In this document: positions 8,163 through 16,750 of the stretch, piece after piece | Position numbering within the stretch: position 1 is the first letter of the stretch | How the letters are laid out: every line of letters starts with the position of its first letter | NCBI GenBank assembly: GCA_963703015.1 | Contig: OY969779.1 | Location: 1,550,001-1,614,000, forward strand | Origin: Methanobacterium_B sp963703015 | Lineage (GTDB): Archaea > Methanobacteriota > Methanobacteria > Methanobacteriales > Methanobacteriaceae | Direction: 5' to 3' | Length of the DNA stretch: 64,000 nt | Position numbers and translations under genes: made by a program | The notes under the pieces: model-generated | Told to the model about the DNA's origin: nothing | Database searches by the model: none | What the model saw: the letters and a program-made list of their open reading frames with translations, nothing else

Positions 8163-8755
8163 CAAATTCCCCCTTCAATATTTATGCATGCTTTACATCT
8201 TTTTGAACCCGATGTGATTTTTTCTACAAATTTTAAGTTCATATTTTTATTTAAACCTTTCAAAACACCTTTATCAATATAACTTAGGATGTTGCAGGTT
8301 TGAGAAGTGTAATATTTGGAAAGGGCGCATGAATTAATCCATAAAATCATGTTACCATCTTTATTTTCTGTAGAAAATTCAATTCCCAGAATTTTGTAGA
8401 TTATTTTGGCAGCTTTTATTGTGTCTTCCACATTTTCTCCAACTCCCAGAACATTTCTGGCGCGCTGGCCGAGTATTAACCCGACTTCAAACATTTTCTC
8501 TTTTCCTTCCTTCATGGCCCGGTATTCTCCTAAAAGGTCCATCAACAAATTCACACGCCTGTTATGGTCCATGGCCATTATATTTCTTCTGTTATCAAGA
8601 TTCCCCTTTAAATCTTCATGTTTTGGTGGTGATCCACCATGTTCAATAATGAGCTGGTCAAGATAATTGTTTGTTACGGTGTGTGTTTTTTTCAATTCCT
8701 GATTAATTAGGAATTTAGGAGTCCATGCAGTTATTATTCTAAGTTTAATGCCCAT
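8162..8755 (-). CDS. Uncharacterised Cys-containing protein of the acyl operon
   Basis: About 197 residues, mixed alpha/beta, no signal peptide or membrane helix. The C-terminal third has spaced cysteines (WINSCALSKYY, SQTCNIL, SKRCKACI). This pattern and the final Gly-Ser-x-x-Cys resemble the small-molecule-binding V4R/ATC-hydrolase-like fold, but that is a tentative visual comparison. Several in-frame ATGs exist; the one at 8755 is chosen because GGTGA lies 6 bases upstream, giving an 11-base overlap with the preceding gene. Overlaps on both sides imply co-translation with the acyl-reductase fusion and the GMC oxidoreductase, so a role in the same pathway is likely. Confidence 0.65.
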   Translation of the reverse strand: MGIKLRIITAWTPKFLINQELKKTHTVTNNYLDQLIIEHGGSPPKHEDLKGNLDNRRNIMAMDHNRRVNLLMDLLGEYRAMKEGKEKMFEVGLILGQRARNVLGVGENVEDTIKAAKIIYKILGIEFSTENKDGNMILWINSCALSKYYTSQTCNILSYIDKGVLKGLNKNMNLKFVEKITSGSKRCKACINIEGGI

Positions 8756-11555
8756 GATCTTCACCATTATCCCCATAGAAAATTATATCATGGTTTTGTT
8801 TGAGCAGTTCATTCCAAGCTTCATTGTAAATCATGTTTACAGATGTTTCATATTTCTTTAGAATGTTTTGACGTTTTAATTTAAGATTTGCTGTGATATC
8901 TCCCTGTTCTATGGAAAGTTCGTCCTTCATAACCATCCATTTCCTGATTTTTTCGGGATTTGAAAGGTTTTGATTGATTGTTTTAAGATCAGTTCTGAAT
9001 TTTGTGGGGTTGAAGGTTTCATTTATCCAGATCATTGCTATGGAGTATGGTTTCTGATCTCCCACAAGCATAACTTCGGATACTCCTTCAATTAATTTGA
9101 TCTTACCTTCCACCTTAAGTGGTCGAATGCTTTTGCCATAGGAGTTCACTATCATCTCTTTTTTTCTTCCAGTGATCACTAAATTCCCATTTTCGGTCAA
9201 GTGACCATAGTCTCCAGTTTTAAACCATCCATCATCAAAGTGGTGTTTATTTTTTTGGGTGTTGTTGTAGTAACCTAAGGTTAACTGGGGACCTTTAACA
9301 ATTATTTCCCAGTCTTCTGTTGTGGAGATATGGGTTTCTGGAAGTGGAGTTCCAACAGTTCCAATGACATTTGATCCCAATCTGTTTATGGTTAGTAGTG
9401 GTGCTTCTGTAAGTCCGTATGCATTATGTATTTCGATCCCAATTTCATGAAATGCTCTTAGAATATCTTCACTAATCGGTGCAGAACCCACTATTAACTG
9501 GGCACATTCATCCAGACCTGCCATTTTAAGGAGGAATCTTTTCAATATTTTCCCATAGATATGTTTCAATATAGGTCTAGTTGTGTTCTGGTACATATCT
9601 CCCAACCATTTCCTTTGAAGTTTGGACCAAATTTTTTCATAGAACCTAGGAACAGAGAAAAAAATGGTTGGTCTAACCCGTGGAAGGGCTGCTTCAAGTT
9701 CGTGGAAGTTCTCAAGAAAATAAAGTTCAAGGGATGCAGGGGCATAATACGGAGAATATGTTCCTAAAATACCTTCAACAACATGGTTCATAGGTAAAAA
9801 AGATAAATATTTTACATGGGTGGTTCGATCTGACCATGGGGGTATTGATGCAATAAATTCTGCCATCCACCTCAAATTTCCATGACTGAAACGAACTCCC
9901 GCAGGTTTTCCAGTTGTACCTGAAGTGTAACGTATGGTTGCAGTATCATTAAAATCTACAGGTGCAATAATTTCAGCAGGATCTTTACTTAACAGATCAG
10001 TTTCAGGATTTAAAAAATCATTCCAAGAAACTATCTCAGAATTGGAATTCTGATCTCTGTAGAATGATACCACTGGAATGTTAATCTTTCCTGATTTATT
10101 CAGCAATTCTGGCGAGCCTAAAAATATTATGGATGCATTACAATCGGTTAATATATCATTTATTTCATCCACTGGGCTGGTATAATATATTGGAACACTC
10201 ACTGCTCCCAAGAGTCCTATTGCCACATCAAGTGATAGATAGCGGCTACTGTTAAATCCTGCAATTGCTACACGATCACCTTTCTTGATGCCCATGGCCA
10301 GGAGTCCATTTAAGACCTTTGAAACTTGATCTTTAAAGTTTGGTGCACTTAATTTTAGATGGTTCCCATCTACAATATCATAATATTCCACTGGCAAACT
10401 CCTGCTGTTCAATCTGTAAATTATTTGTTCATGCACAGTTCGCGATGAACGATGAAAAAATCCATAATATGATGCAAATTTCAATAAATTAGGCAAATAC
10501 TCGACCCAATTGAGTTTATATTCCCCCATGAACAGTGTGGTGTTTTTGGTGTCGAAAATTCTATCTTCCTTCATGTAGGGTTCAAGTTCATGAAGAACCC
10601 TACCAACACCATGATCAGTATTTAGAACTCCTTCTGCAACGGATAAAAATGATGATAATGGTATGTACAGGGGTTTAGGAAGAGTTAAATCTAAATTTTC
10701 AGATGCCCATTTTTTAACTAAACTAACAAGCTCTTGAACAGTGGGATTGCTTTCATAAGGTCCAGTTAAATGGAAGGTTTTACAGTTTGAATCTTCATTT
10801 AATGTAATGTTACAAACAGCATCTGCAACGTAATCTACAGGTACTAAATTAATCTTCAAGTTTTTAGAAACTGGAAAGAATCTTAATCCATTCATATAAA
10901 GACGTATTAATGAGTATATGGTGTTGAAAGTTTTGATGTAGCCTGTATTAGAATCTCCCACTATCATTCCGGGCCTTAATATCACAAATGGCAAGTCTAC
11001 TTTTCTAACAACTTCTTCTGCTTCGAATTTGCTTTGTTCGTAGTTAGATTTAAATCCATATTTACCACTTAAAGAATCCTCTTCAATTAAACCCTTCCCT
11101 TTACCAGCAACATAGGCTGTAGAAATATGGGAAAACCTTTTTAACTGATAATTTTTGGCTTTTAAAGCCATTTTAATCGTGTTTTCAGTCCCGAGTAGAT
11201 TGATTCTTCTTAAATTTTCAATCGAACTGTTTAACCTTAGATCGGCTGCTGCATGTATCACATGAGTTACATTTTCAATTAAATATCTGAAATCTTCTTG
11301 GTTGAGTCCCAGCAAATCCTGGGTTACATCACCATTCATGATCCTGATCTTGCAATGGGGTGTATCAATTTTCTTCAATTCATTCATAAGGGTTTTAGAT
11401 TCCCACCAACTTCTTGAAAGATGTTTAACTGCTTCATCATAATTATTACCCCTTATCAACAATATTAATGATATATTGGGCTTTTTTATCAATCTCTTAG
11501 TTATTTCGGTTCCTAAAAACCCGGTTGCTCCAGTTATGAAAATTCGGTTGTTCAC
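8745..11555 (-). CDS. Thioester reductase / acyl-adenylating enzyme fusion (R-A order)
   Basis: A 936-residue two-domain protein. Residues 1 to about 370 are an extended SDR of the thioester-reductase (NAD_binding_4) type: GATGFLG nucleotide loop (Gly9, Gly12, Gly15), VIHAAADLRL, a STAYVAGKG segment and a YEQSK active-site YxxxK. Residues from about 385 are an AMP-binding domain of the acyl-CoA ligase class: YTSGTTGKPAG P-loop, AYGLTEAP, KTGDYGHL and GRKKEMIVNSYGKSIRP. I see no carrier-protein Ser motif between them. Likely chemistry: activation of a carboxylic acid and reduction of an acyl thioester to aldehyde or alcohol. The GTG start overlaps the upstream stop (GTGA). Confidence 0.82.
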   Translation of the reverse strand: MNNRIFITGATGFLGTEITKRLIKKPNISLILLIRGNNYDEAVKHLSRSWWESKTLMNELKKIDTPHCKIRIMNGDVTQDLLGLNQEDFRYLIENVTHVIHAAADLRLNSSIENLRRINLLGTENTIKMALKAKNYQLKRFSHISTAYVAGKGKGLIEEDSLSGKYGFKSNYEQSKFEAEEVVRKVDLPFVILRPGMIVGDSNTGYIKTFNTIYSLIRLYMNGLRFFPVSKNLKINLVPVDYVADAVCNITLNEDSNCKTFHLTGPYESNPTVQELVSLVKKWASENLDLTLPKPLYIPLSSFLSVAEGVLNTDHGVGRVLHELEPYMKEDRIFDTKNTTLFMGEYKLNWVEYLPNLLKFASYYGFFHRSSRTVHEQIIYRLNSRSLPVEYYDIVDGNHLKLSAPNFKDQVSKVLNGLLAMGIKKGDRVAIAGFNSSRYLSLDVAIGLLGAVSVPIYYTSPVDEINDILTDCNASIIFLGSPELLNKSGKINIPVVSFYRDQNSNSEIVSWNDFLNPETDLLSKDPAEIIAPVDFNDTATIRYTSGTTGKPAGVRFSHGNLRWMAEFIASIPPWSDRTTHVKYLSFLPMNHVVEGILGTYSPYYAPASLELYFLENFHELEAALPRVRPTIFFSVPRFYEKIWSKLQRKWLGDMYQNTTRPILKHIYGKILKRFLLKMAGLDECAQLIVGSAPISEDILRAFHEIGIEIHNAYGLTEAPLLTINRLGSNVIGTVGTPLPETHISTTEDWEIIVKGPQLTLGYYNNTQKNKHHFDDGWFKTGDYGHLTENGNLVITGRKKEMIVNSYGKSIRPLKVEGKIKLIEGVSEVMLVGDQKPYSIAMIWINETFNPTKFRTDLKTINQNLSNPEKIRKWMVMKDELSIEQGDITANLKLKRQNILKKYETSVNMIYNEAWNELLKQNHDIIFYGDNGEDHGH

Positions 11556-12856
11556 ACCATCACATCCTCGTGTTCAAATAAAAATTTTTTAAGGAATTTT
11601 TTGTTATTTAGGGACAATTCAAGCTGTTTCTGATAACAACTTCCAATTAACTCCCTTGTATCGTTGGGATTTTCAATTAGATGATCTACCTTTTTTGAAA
11701 GGCCTTCCCATATGCCATCCGCCTTGGAGTTATCGCCAGGATAATCTATAAGAAGTTCTTTTTCAATTTTCATGTCTTTATACAAACCTTTAAGCCTGTG
11801 ATCATGCCCAATACCTATTTGGGGCACTGAATTCTTCATGGATAACACTCCTGCGTGATATCTGGATGTTATTAGGAGTTCAAGACTTCTTAGAACTTCT
11901 GTCATTTGGGATGCGTTGTAAGTCCCTGCTGACACGATCATAGCCTTTTTAGAGTGTTTCATTTCATTTTTAATTTCAATGGCGAGTGGTTCATCCAACT
12001 CTTCCATGCATATTATGATTATGTTCTTACTGTGTTGTTCCACGATTCTGTCTGCTTCATGAGCCCATTTTTTGCTCAAGGTCTCACTTTTTTGAACCCG
12101 GGATCTGGATCTTGAGAAGTAGTAAGGCCATTTGTATAGGTTTACTTTTTTACCCCAGGGTCTTATTACAACAGGCCAAAGATGAAAGTCCACCACTGCA
12201 ATTCCCACAAATCCTTCTTGGGGCTCTGGTTTTTCAGAGTTCCAGATTTTTTTGAGAATGTTTCTATCATTCAATTTTGTTTCAAATGAGAATGCGCAGT
12301 CTGCTGTGCTGACTATGGGTGCGCTGACACCGATCTCAATTAAACGATCCTTTGCATATTTGGTTCTTGTTATTATGAGATCTGTTTTGCTAGCTTCTCT
12401 TTTCACTAGAAATCTGTTGAGTCTGGAAAGTTCTCCAGAGTCCACAGCATATGCAATGCAAGGAATGCCATGATTATATGCACATCTTGTAGTCCATAAA
12501 AACGCCCACAAAAGAGCTGAAGTCCAAGTATCCATGTAACAACTTCCTTCAACAAGCAAAACAAGATCCTGTTTTTCCACAATTTTTTTCAGGGCAAAGA
12601 AGTATATGGAGGGTACAGGAACAATTTTTAAATGCTCATCTTCTTCTATGTACCTTCTGAGATTTTTTTCATTAAGGGTGGGAATTGTCAGCTCAACATC
12701 TTTCCCAAGAACCTTTCTAAGATCTGCAATGATTGAAATTAACCTGGTTTCTGAACCTGTGTTGTTTGCTCCATTGTAACCCATTAAAAGGACTTTTTTA
12801 AAACTTTTTGGGCTACTGTTTTCTATAGGAGTTTTTTTATGTTCTTTATTATCCAT
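11552..12856 (-). CDS. Polysaccharide pyruvyl transferase family protein
   Basis: A 434-residue soluble protein of the pyruvyl-transferase (CsaB/WcaK-like) family. Supporting segments are the N-terminal LLMGYNGANNTGSE, a central STADCAF, and a C-terminal ITSRYHAGVLSMKNSVPQIG containing the usual RxHAG-type motif. Such enzymes transfer pyruvate from PEP to sugars, but in archaea the acceptor is usually unknown, and some family members may have other activities. It has an AGGTAG ribosome site, lies 55 bases after the tetR gene, and overlaps the R-A fusion gene by 4 bases. Context suggests modification of a glycolipid or surface molecule handled by the same operon. Confidence 0.78.
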   Translation of the reverse strand: MDNKEHKKTPIENSSPKSFKKVLLMGYNGANNTGSETRLISIIADLRKVLGKDVELTIPTLNEKNLRRYIEEDEHLKIVPVPSIYFFALKKIVEKQDLVLLVEGSCYMDTWTSALLWAFLWTTRCAYNHGIPCIAYAVDSGELSRLNRFLVKREASKTDLIITRTKYAKDRLIEIGVSAPIVSTADCAFSFETKLNDRNILKKIWNSEKPEPQEGFVGIAVVDFHLWPVVIRPWGKKVNLYKWPYYFSRSRSRVQKSETLSKKWAHEADRIVEQHSKNIIIICMEELDEPLAIEIKNEMKHSKKAMIVSAGTYNASQMTEVLRSLELLITSRYHAGVLSMKNSVPQIGIGHDHRLKGLYKDMKIEKELLIDYPGDNSKADGIWEGLSKKVDHLIENPNDTRELIGSCYQKQLELSLNNKKFLKKFLFEHEDVMV

Positions 12857-12911
12857 TTTTTACTACCTGAAAAGCGGAAGTTTAACTATTTCTAGGAATC
12901 CTGAATTTTGT

Positions 12912-13577
12912 TTAGGATTTTGAGTTTGAATTTTCATTGCTATCAACTTTTACTGAATCTAAAATGAAATTTGTATGATTTATCATTTTTTTGTAGGCCA
13001 TATCTGTAAAAGAGGAGTATTTTGTATCATATTTCAGTATGAAATACTCAAAGAATAGATACAATGCAAATGAAAAATATTCCCTCGCAAGAACTCTGGG
13101 ATCGTACTCTTTAATGATGCCTTTTTTCATCATTTTAGTAAATATTTTCTCCCAATCATTAATGGGGCTCTCAAGGAGCTCGTTGACAAAAAATGTCTTG
13201 ATCTTTTCGTTGTGAAACACTTCAATTGACAAGATCCTCCAAATTTTTTCTGTTTTTGGGTTGGACATGCCCTCAAAAAATTCCCTTGAACCTGTTTCAA
13301 AGAACAATTCCGGACTTTCTGAAATTAATACGTCTATTTCTTCATCTGTAAGACTTATGGCTCCCAATTCATCTATTAAATGGTTTATGATGCTTTCGAG
13401 TATTGCATCCTTGTTTTTGTAATGGTTGTAAATTGAACTTTCTCTAATCCCAACTTCTCTACCTATCTCTCTCATGGACACAGCATCAAAACCCTTTTGA
13501 GAAAAAAGATTGACTGATGCTTCGAAAATACGTTCTTTGGTGGTTAATGTTCTGTTGAGACTTTCTTCTTTTTTCAT
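12912..13577 (-). CDS. TetR-family transcriptional regulator of the acyl operon
   Basis: 221 residues. The N-terminal helix-turn-helix (about residues 14-60: KERIFEASVNLFSQKGF, then VSMREIGREVGIRESSIYNH) is a standard TetR DNA-binding domain. The C-terminal ligand-binding part is helical and unspecific. As first gene of the operon, it probably represses itself and the four genes downstream, responding to an acyl or other hydrophobic ligand, by analogy with TetR regulators of fatty-acid genes. Two matching palindromes lie 42-105 bases upstream of its ATG. TetR regulators in methanogens are comparatively few, so transfer from bacteria is possible. Confidence 0.88.
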   Translation of the reverse strand: MKKEESLNRTLTTKERIFEASVNLFSQKGFDAVSMREIGREVGIRESSIYNHYKNKDAILESIINHLIDELGAISLTDEEIDVLISESPELFFETGSREFFEGMSNPKTEKIWRILSIEVFHNEKIKTFFVNELLESPINDWEKIFTKMMKKGIIKEYDPRVLAREYFSFALYLFFEYFILKYDTKYSSFTDMAYKKMINHTNFILDSVKVDSNENSNSKS

Positions 13578-13618
13578 GGTTATTCTACTCCACTCATCTG
13601 TCTTTCAATAAATAAAAC

Positions 13619-13682
13619 TAACAAATGTTCGTTAACATTGGGTGTGTTAGACATATTATAAAATACTAACGCCTGTTCGTTA
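13619..13682 (-). promoter_or_regulatory. Two putative TetR operators flanking a TATA box; gap 13578-13935
   Basis: Two 16-base partial palindromes of the form TAACnnnTGTTCGTTA occur at 13619-13634 (TAACAAATGTTCGTTA) and 13667-13682 (TAACGCCTGTTCGTTA), 48 bases apart and in the same orientation. On the minus strand a TATA-like TTTTATAAT lies between them at about 13654-13663. One site would therefore cover the BRE and the other the expected start of transcription, an ideal layout for repression by the adjacent TetR protein. The rest of 13683-13935 is AT-rich and holds the upstream region of the DUF5612 gene; I see no gene in it. Confidence 0.65.
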
Positions 13683-13935
13683 AATTCAGTATCAGTGGGG
13701 AAATGATTCGAATATGCTAATAACACGCTTAATTTTGTATTATCATATATTAAACCATTTATGGTGACATAATACTAGTTTAAATTATAATTATTCGTTA
13801 TATTTATTTTTAACTTGATATTATTGAAATTTTGGTGAGGTTCATATTAGAGAAAACTAGAGATGATTTGTAAATCAAGATAATTTATTTAGTAAGAATT
13901 TCATAGTTAATTCTAATCAATTTAAAGGAGATAAC

Positions 13936-14592
13936 ATGAAAGAATTTGCCATTACAATAAAAGCCCATAACAAGCCTGGTGTACTCCGGGATATAACAGA
14001 AATGATGGCTAAATGTGGGATAAACATATCATACACACATTTATTTGTAGAGAAAGATGAATCTGCTTCAGTTTATATGGAATTGGAAGATGTTAAGGAT
14101 ATTGAAACCCTTGCACATAATATTCTTACCCATGGAAATGTTGATGATGTTATAACACACCGCTCATTGGGAGAAATCTATGGAAAAAGAATAATCATCA
14201 TAGGGGGAGGTGCGCAAGTTGCAATGGTTGCACAAGGCGCAATTACAGAGGCAGATCGCCACAATATTAGGGGTGAAAGAATCAGTGTAGATACCATTCC
14301 CCTAGTTGGAGAGCAAGAACTTGCAGAAGCAGTATCTGCAGTTGCCAGACTTCCTAGAATTGGTGCACTTGTGCTTGCAGGTTCACTCATGGGCGGTAAA
14401 ATTTCAAGTGCCATTGAAGATGTTAAAAAGGAGCATGAAGTTACGGTTATAAGCCTCAACATGCCTGGAAGTGTGACTGAAAAGGCAGATCTTGTAATAA
14501 CAGATCCTGTTCAGGCAGGAGTAATGGCTGTTATGGCGGTAGCTGATACTGCAATATTTGATATAAAAAAAATTGGAAAGAGGAAGTTTTAG
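13936..14592 (+). CDS. ACT domain protein of the DUF5612 family
   Basis: 218 residues. Residues 1-75 form an ACT domain (EFAITIKAHNKPGVLRDI), a small-molecule (often amino acid) sensor. The remainder, with IIIIGGGAQVAMVAQGAI and LVLAGSLMGGKISSAI, resembles a nucleotide- or ligand-binding alpha/beta domain and matches what I recall as archaeal DUF5612. It probably acts as a metabolic sensor, but no target is known. It has an AAAGGAG ribosome site eight bases before the ATG. It is convergent with the next gene, whose stop lies 5 bases away. Confidence 0.75.
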   Translation: MKEFAITIKAHNKPGVLRDITEMMAKCGINISYTHLFVEKDESASVYMELEDVKDIETLAHNILTHGNVDDVITHRSLGEIYGKRIIIIGGGAQVAMVAQGAITEADRHNIRGERISVDTIPLVGEQELAEAVSAVARLPRIGALVLAGSLMGGKISSAIEDVKKEHEVTVISLNMPGSVTEKADLVITDPVQAGVMAVMAVADTAIFDIKKIGKRKF

Positions 14593-14597
14593 AACCA

Positions 14598-14885
14598 TTA
14601 TAATGGTTCTAATGTCCTAATTAATCTCTCAGCAGCGATTTTTACTTCTGTGTCTTTGATGTTGCCACTTTTTGCAATTTTCAGGGCCATTTCCAGTACC
14701 TTTGGAACATCTTCTGCTGAAATATTTTCTGCCATGATGGTATAGCTCTGATTTGGCATATCTTCGATTTCTACATTTTTTTCTGCCATAGTGTTTAACA
14801 TTTCTTTACATTCTTTCATTAAGGCAGGATCATCCCTATTTTCTTCACATTTAGCCAAAAGTTCATTGGTTTTTTTATCATCCAT
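14598..14885 (-). CDS. Small uncharacterised protein, paralogue A
   Basis: A 95-residue acidic, mostly helical soluble protein with GGTG ribosome site. It is clearly paralogous along its whole length to the neighbouring 15028-15309 gene: shared positions include two cysteines (Cys13 and Cys26), the PNQSY-x2-MAEN segment and the C-terminal AAxRLIR. I recognise no family. Codon use looks like the neighbours. The two conserved cysteines could form a disulfide or bind a metal. The gene is convergent with the DUF5612 gene and could share its termination region. Confidence 0.7.
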   Translation of the reverse strand: MDDKKTNELLAKCEENRDDPALMKECKEMLNTMAEKNVEIEDMPNQSYTIMAENISAEDVPKVLEMALKIAKSGNIKDTEVKIAAERLIRTLEPL

Positions 14886-15027
14886 AGTAACACCTAATAA
14901 TAATTTATAGACTTACAAGAACTTATAGCTGTCGGAATTAAAAAAAGAGTCATATGTAGTCGTTTTTAATTCAAATTAGAGTAGTAAATATTTTTTTAAG
15001 AAATTAAGAAAAAAAATTTAATGTGAA

Positions 15028-15309
15028 TTAACTCATTTCAATTGCCCTTATTAACCTGCTAGCTGCATTTTTGAGTTCGGTATCAGTTATATCTCCACTT
15101 TCTCGAACTTTTAATGCTAATTGTAGTACCTTTGAAACATCCTTTGGAGTCAAATTTTCTGCCATTCCAAGGTAGGTTTGATTTGGGTCGTCTTCTAGGG
15201 TTACGTTTTGATCCTTCATCATGTTAAGTAAAACTTCGCAAGAACCCATTACCGATGTATCATCCATGTTTTCACATTTTTTCATTAGTTGTTCAGCCTG
15301 CTTATCCAT
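15028..15309 (-). CDS. Small uncharacterised protein, paralogue B
   Basis: 93 residues, a tandem duplicate of the 14598-14885 gene. Cys12 and Cys24, PNQTY-x2-MAENL, and AASRLIRAIE align with paralogue A. A GGTGA ribosome site precedes the ATG by 5 bases, and an AT-rich TATA-like AAATATAAATC lies at about 15341-15351 on the minus strand, at the right distance for a short leader. A 142-base gap separates the two copies, so they may be transcribed separately. Function unknown. Confidence 0.7.
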   Translation of the reverse strand: MDKQAEQLMKKCENMDDTSVMGSCEVLLNMMKDQNVTLEDDPNQTYLGMAENLTPKDVSKVLQLALKVRESGDITDTELKNAASRLIRAIEMS

Positions 15310-15553
15310 AAAATCACCAATTATACTATGTACATCAGCAGATTTATATTTTTATCTATACAAAACTATTTCACAAAATCTTCCTAAATGTTCAGATGCG
15401 TTTTTAAAGCTACATGGTCTCTTTTAAAGGGTTATGAACATAATTAATCTTAAAGTTAGATCAACAATTCTATATTCTTTAAAAAATATAGTAATACTCA
15501 CTGTATTAAATAATAAAATTTGTTTCCAGTAGAATCTTTGTATGGTGGATAAT

Positions 15554-16057
15554 ATGTCGATATATTGCGATACAATGGATGGGCCAATAGTTTCAGCTGC
15601 AGAATTAGCATTAGAAATGGAAAATGTTAACTATGTTCTGCCGTTAGTAAAAAAAGAATTTGAAACTGAACTTAAAGAAGCTTTTGATAATACGATAATT
15701 GTTAGAGAGTTGAGTGGTGAAGCAGCTGAAGTTGCTGATTGCTGGTTTTTTGAAACTGCTGTTCGCCTTTACATGTTGGGTGTTGGAAAGCCATACACAG
15801 GAATAAAACACTCTGGTCTTAATAAGGAACACATCATTCTCAAAGCTTACACAGCAATCGAAAATCAGGATAAAACTGCCCTTGAAACCTTTTTGTTGGA
15901 CTCATTAAGGGAAGCCATCGAAACAAGATATGAAATTACCATATCAAAAAAGGATTATGAGGTTAACGATACTGATGCCGCAAGGGAATACATGAATTCC
16001 ATGTTGGATTTTGTTGAATTTTCCAATGAACTCTTAAAAATAATTGAATCTAAATAG
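15554..16057 (+). CDS. DUF6448-family protein
   Basis: About 167 residues. The N-terminal MSIYCDTMDGPIVSAA and the central WFFETAVRLYMLGVGKPYTG are features I associate with DUF6448, a small family of unknown role in archaea and bacteria. The start at 15554 is preferred over the in-frame ATG at 15542 because GGTGGA lies five bases upstream of it and the family usually begins near the CDTMDGP motif. The protein has no signal or membrane helix. A cupin gene follows after 46 bases and probably forms an operon with it. Confidence 0.7.
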   Translation: MSIYCDTMDGPIVSAAELALEMENVNYVLPLVKKEFETELKEAFDNTIIVRELSGEAAEVADCWFFETAVRLYMLGVGKPYTGIKHSGLNKEHIILKAYTAIENQDKTALETFLLDSLREAIETRYEITISKKDYEVNDTDAAREYMNSMLDFVEFSNELLKIIESK

Positions 16058-16103
16058 TATTCATCTCAAATTGTTTAAAATAAATTGTTAGGAGATAAAA
16101 AGA

Positions 16104-16430
16104 ATGTCTGAAGAACTGAAATCAAAACCACTAAAAGTAGAAGATCTCATTGACTACCAAGAAAATGCTGTTGTGAGCCGTGAAATAATAAGGAAAGAAA
16201 CTGGAACAGTAACTATTTTCGCTTTTGATAAGGGAGAAGGATTAAGTGAACACACAGCCCCATTTGATGCAATGGTTCAGGTTGTTGATGGTACTGCAGA
16301 AATAATAATTTCCGGCACTAAGAATATGGTGAACAAGGGAGAACTTATAATAATGCCTGCAAATGAACCTCACGCATTAAATGCTATTGAAAGGTACAAA
16401 ATGGTACTGACCATGATTATATCCAACTAA
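16104..16430 (+). CDS. Small cupin-domain protein
   Basis: A 108-residue single-domain cupin. The beta-barrel motifs are visible: GEGLSEHTAPFDAMVQVVDG for motif 1 and a later GELIIMPANEPHALNA for motif 2, with histidines able to hold a metal ion. Small cupins may be enzymes, isomerases or ligand sensors, and nothing here fixes which. The ribosome site GGAGAT lies 8 bases before the ATG. Likely co-transcribed with the DUF6448 gene upstream. Confidence 0.82.
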   Translation: MSEELKSKPLKVEDLIDYQENAVVSREIIRKETGTVTIFAFDKGEGLSEHTAPFDAMVQVVDGTAEIIISGTKNMVNKGELIIMPANEPHALNAIERYKMVLTMIISN

Positions 16431-16469
16431 AAACCGTAATTTTTAGTTAATAACTATATACTGGTTGAT

Positions 16470-16505
16470 GGGGTTTATAATACCCTAACTATTTTTAATT
16501 TTTTT
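16470..16505 (+). terminator. Weak hairpin and T-tract after the cupin gene; gap 16431-16750
   Basis: A GGGT/ACCC stem (16471-16474 with 16482-16485) is followed by T-rich sequence including seven T at 16499-16505, a plausible transcription end. The rest of the 320-base gap is very AT-rich, with more T-tracts around 16560, and should hold the promoter of the TMEM175-like gene. I see no other gene in it. Confidence 0.4.
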
Positions 16506-16750
16506 GTTTTAATTTTTAGATGCTAAACTCCTATTAAACTGAAGTTTATTAGAATATTTGTTTTAATTTTTTTTCTACAATTCTTTTGCAGATTTATTTT
16601 CATGGTTTAATTGGATAGAAGGATCAATATTTTAAACTGTGGATTATTGGAGAGAATAAAACAAAAAAACTTTTATTAAAGAATAATTAAACTCGAAACA
16701 TAAATCTCCAAGTTTTGTAATAATCAAATTTTTTTAGGGGGAATCTAATT

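Noticed and set aside
13920..16060. Possible CRISPR array near the Cas4-like gene
   Set aside because: No regularly spaced direct repeat occurs anywhere in the window; the only repeated units here are the two paralogous genes.
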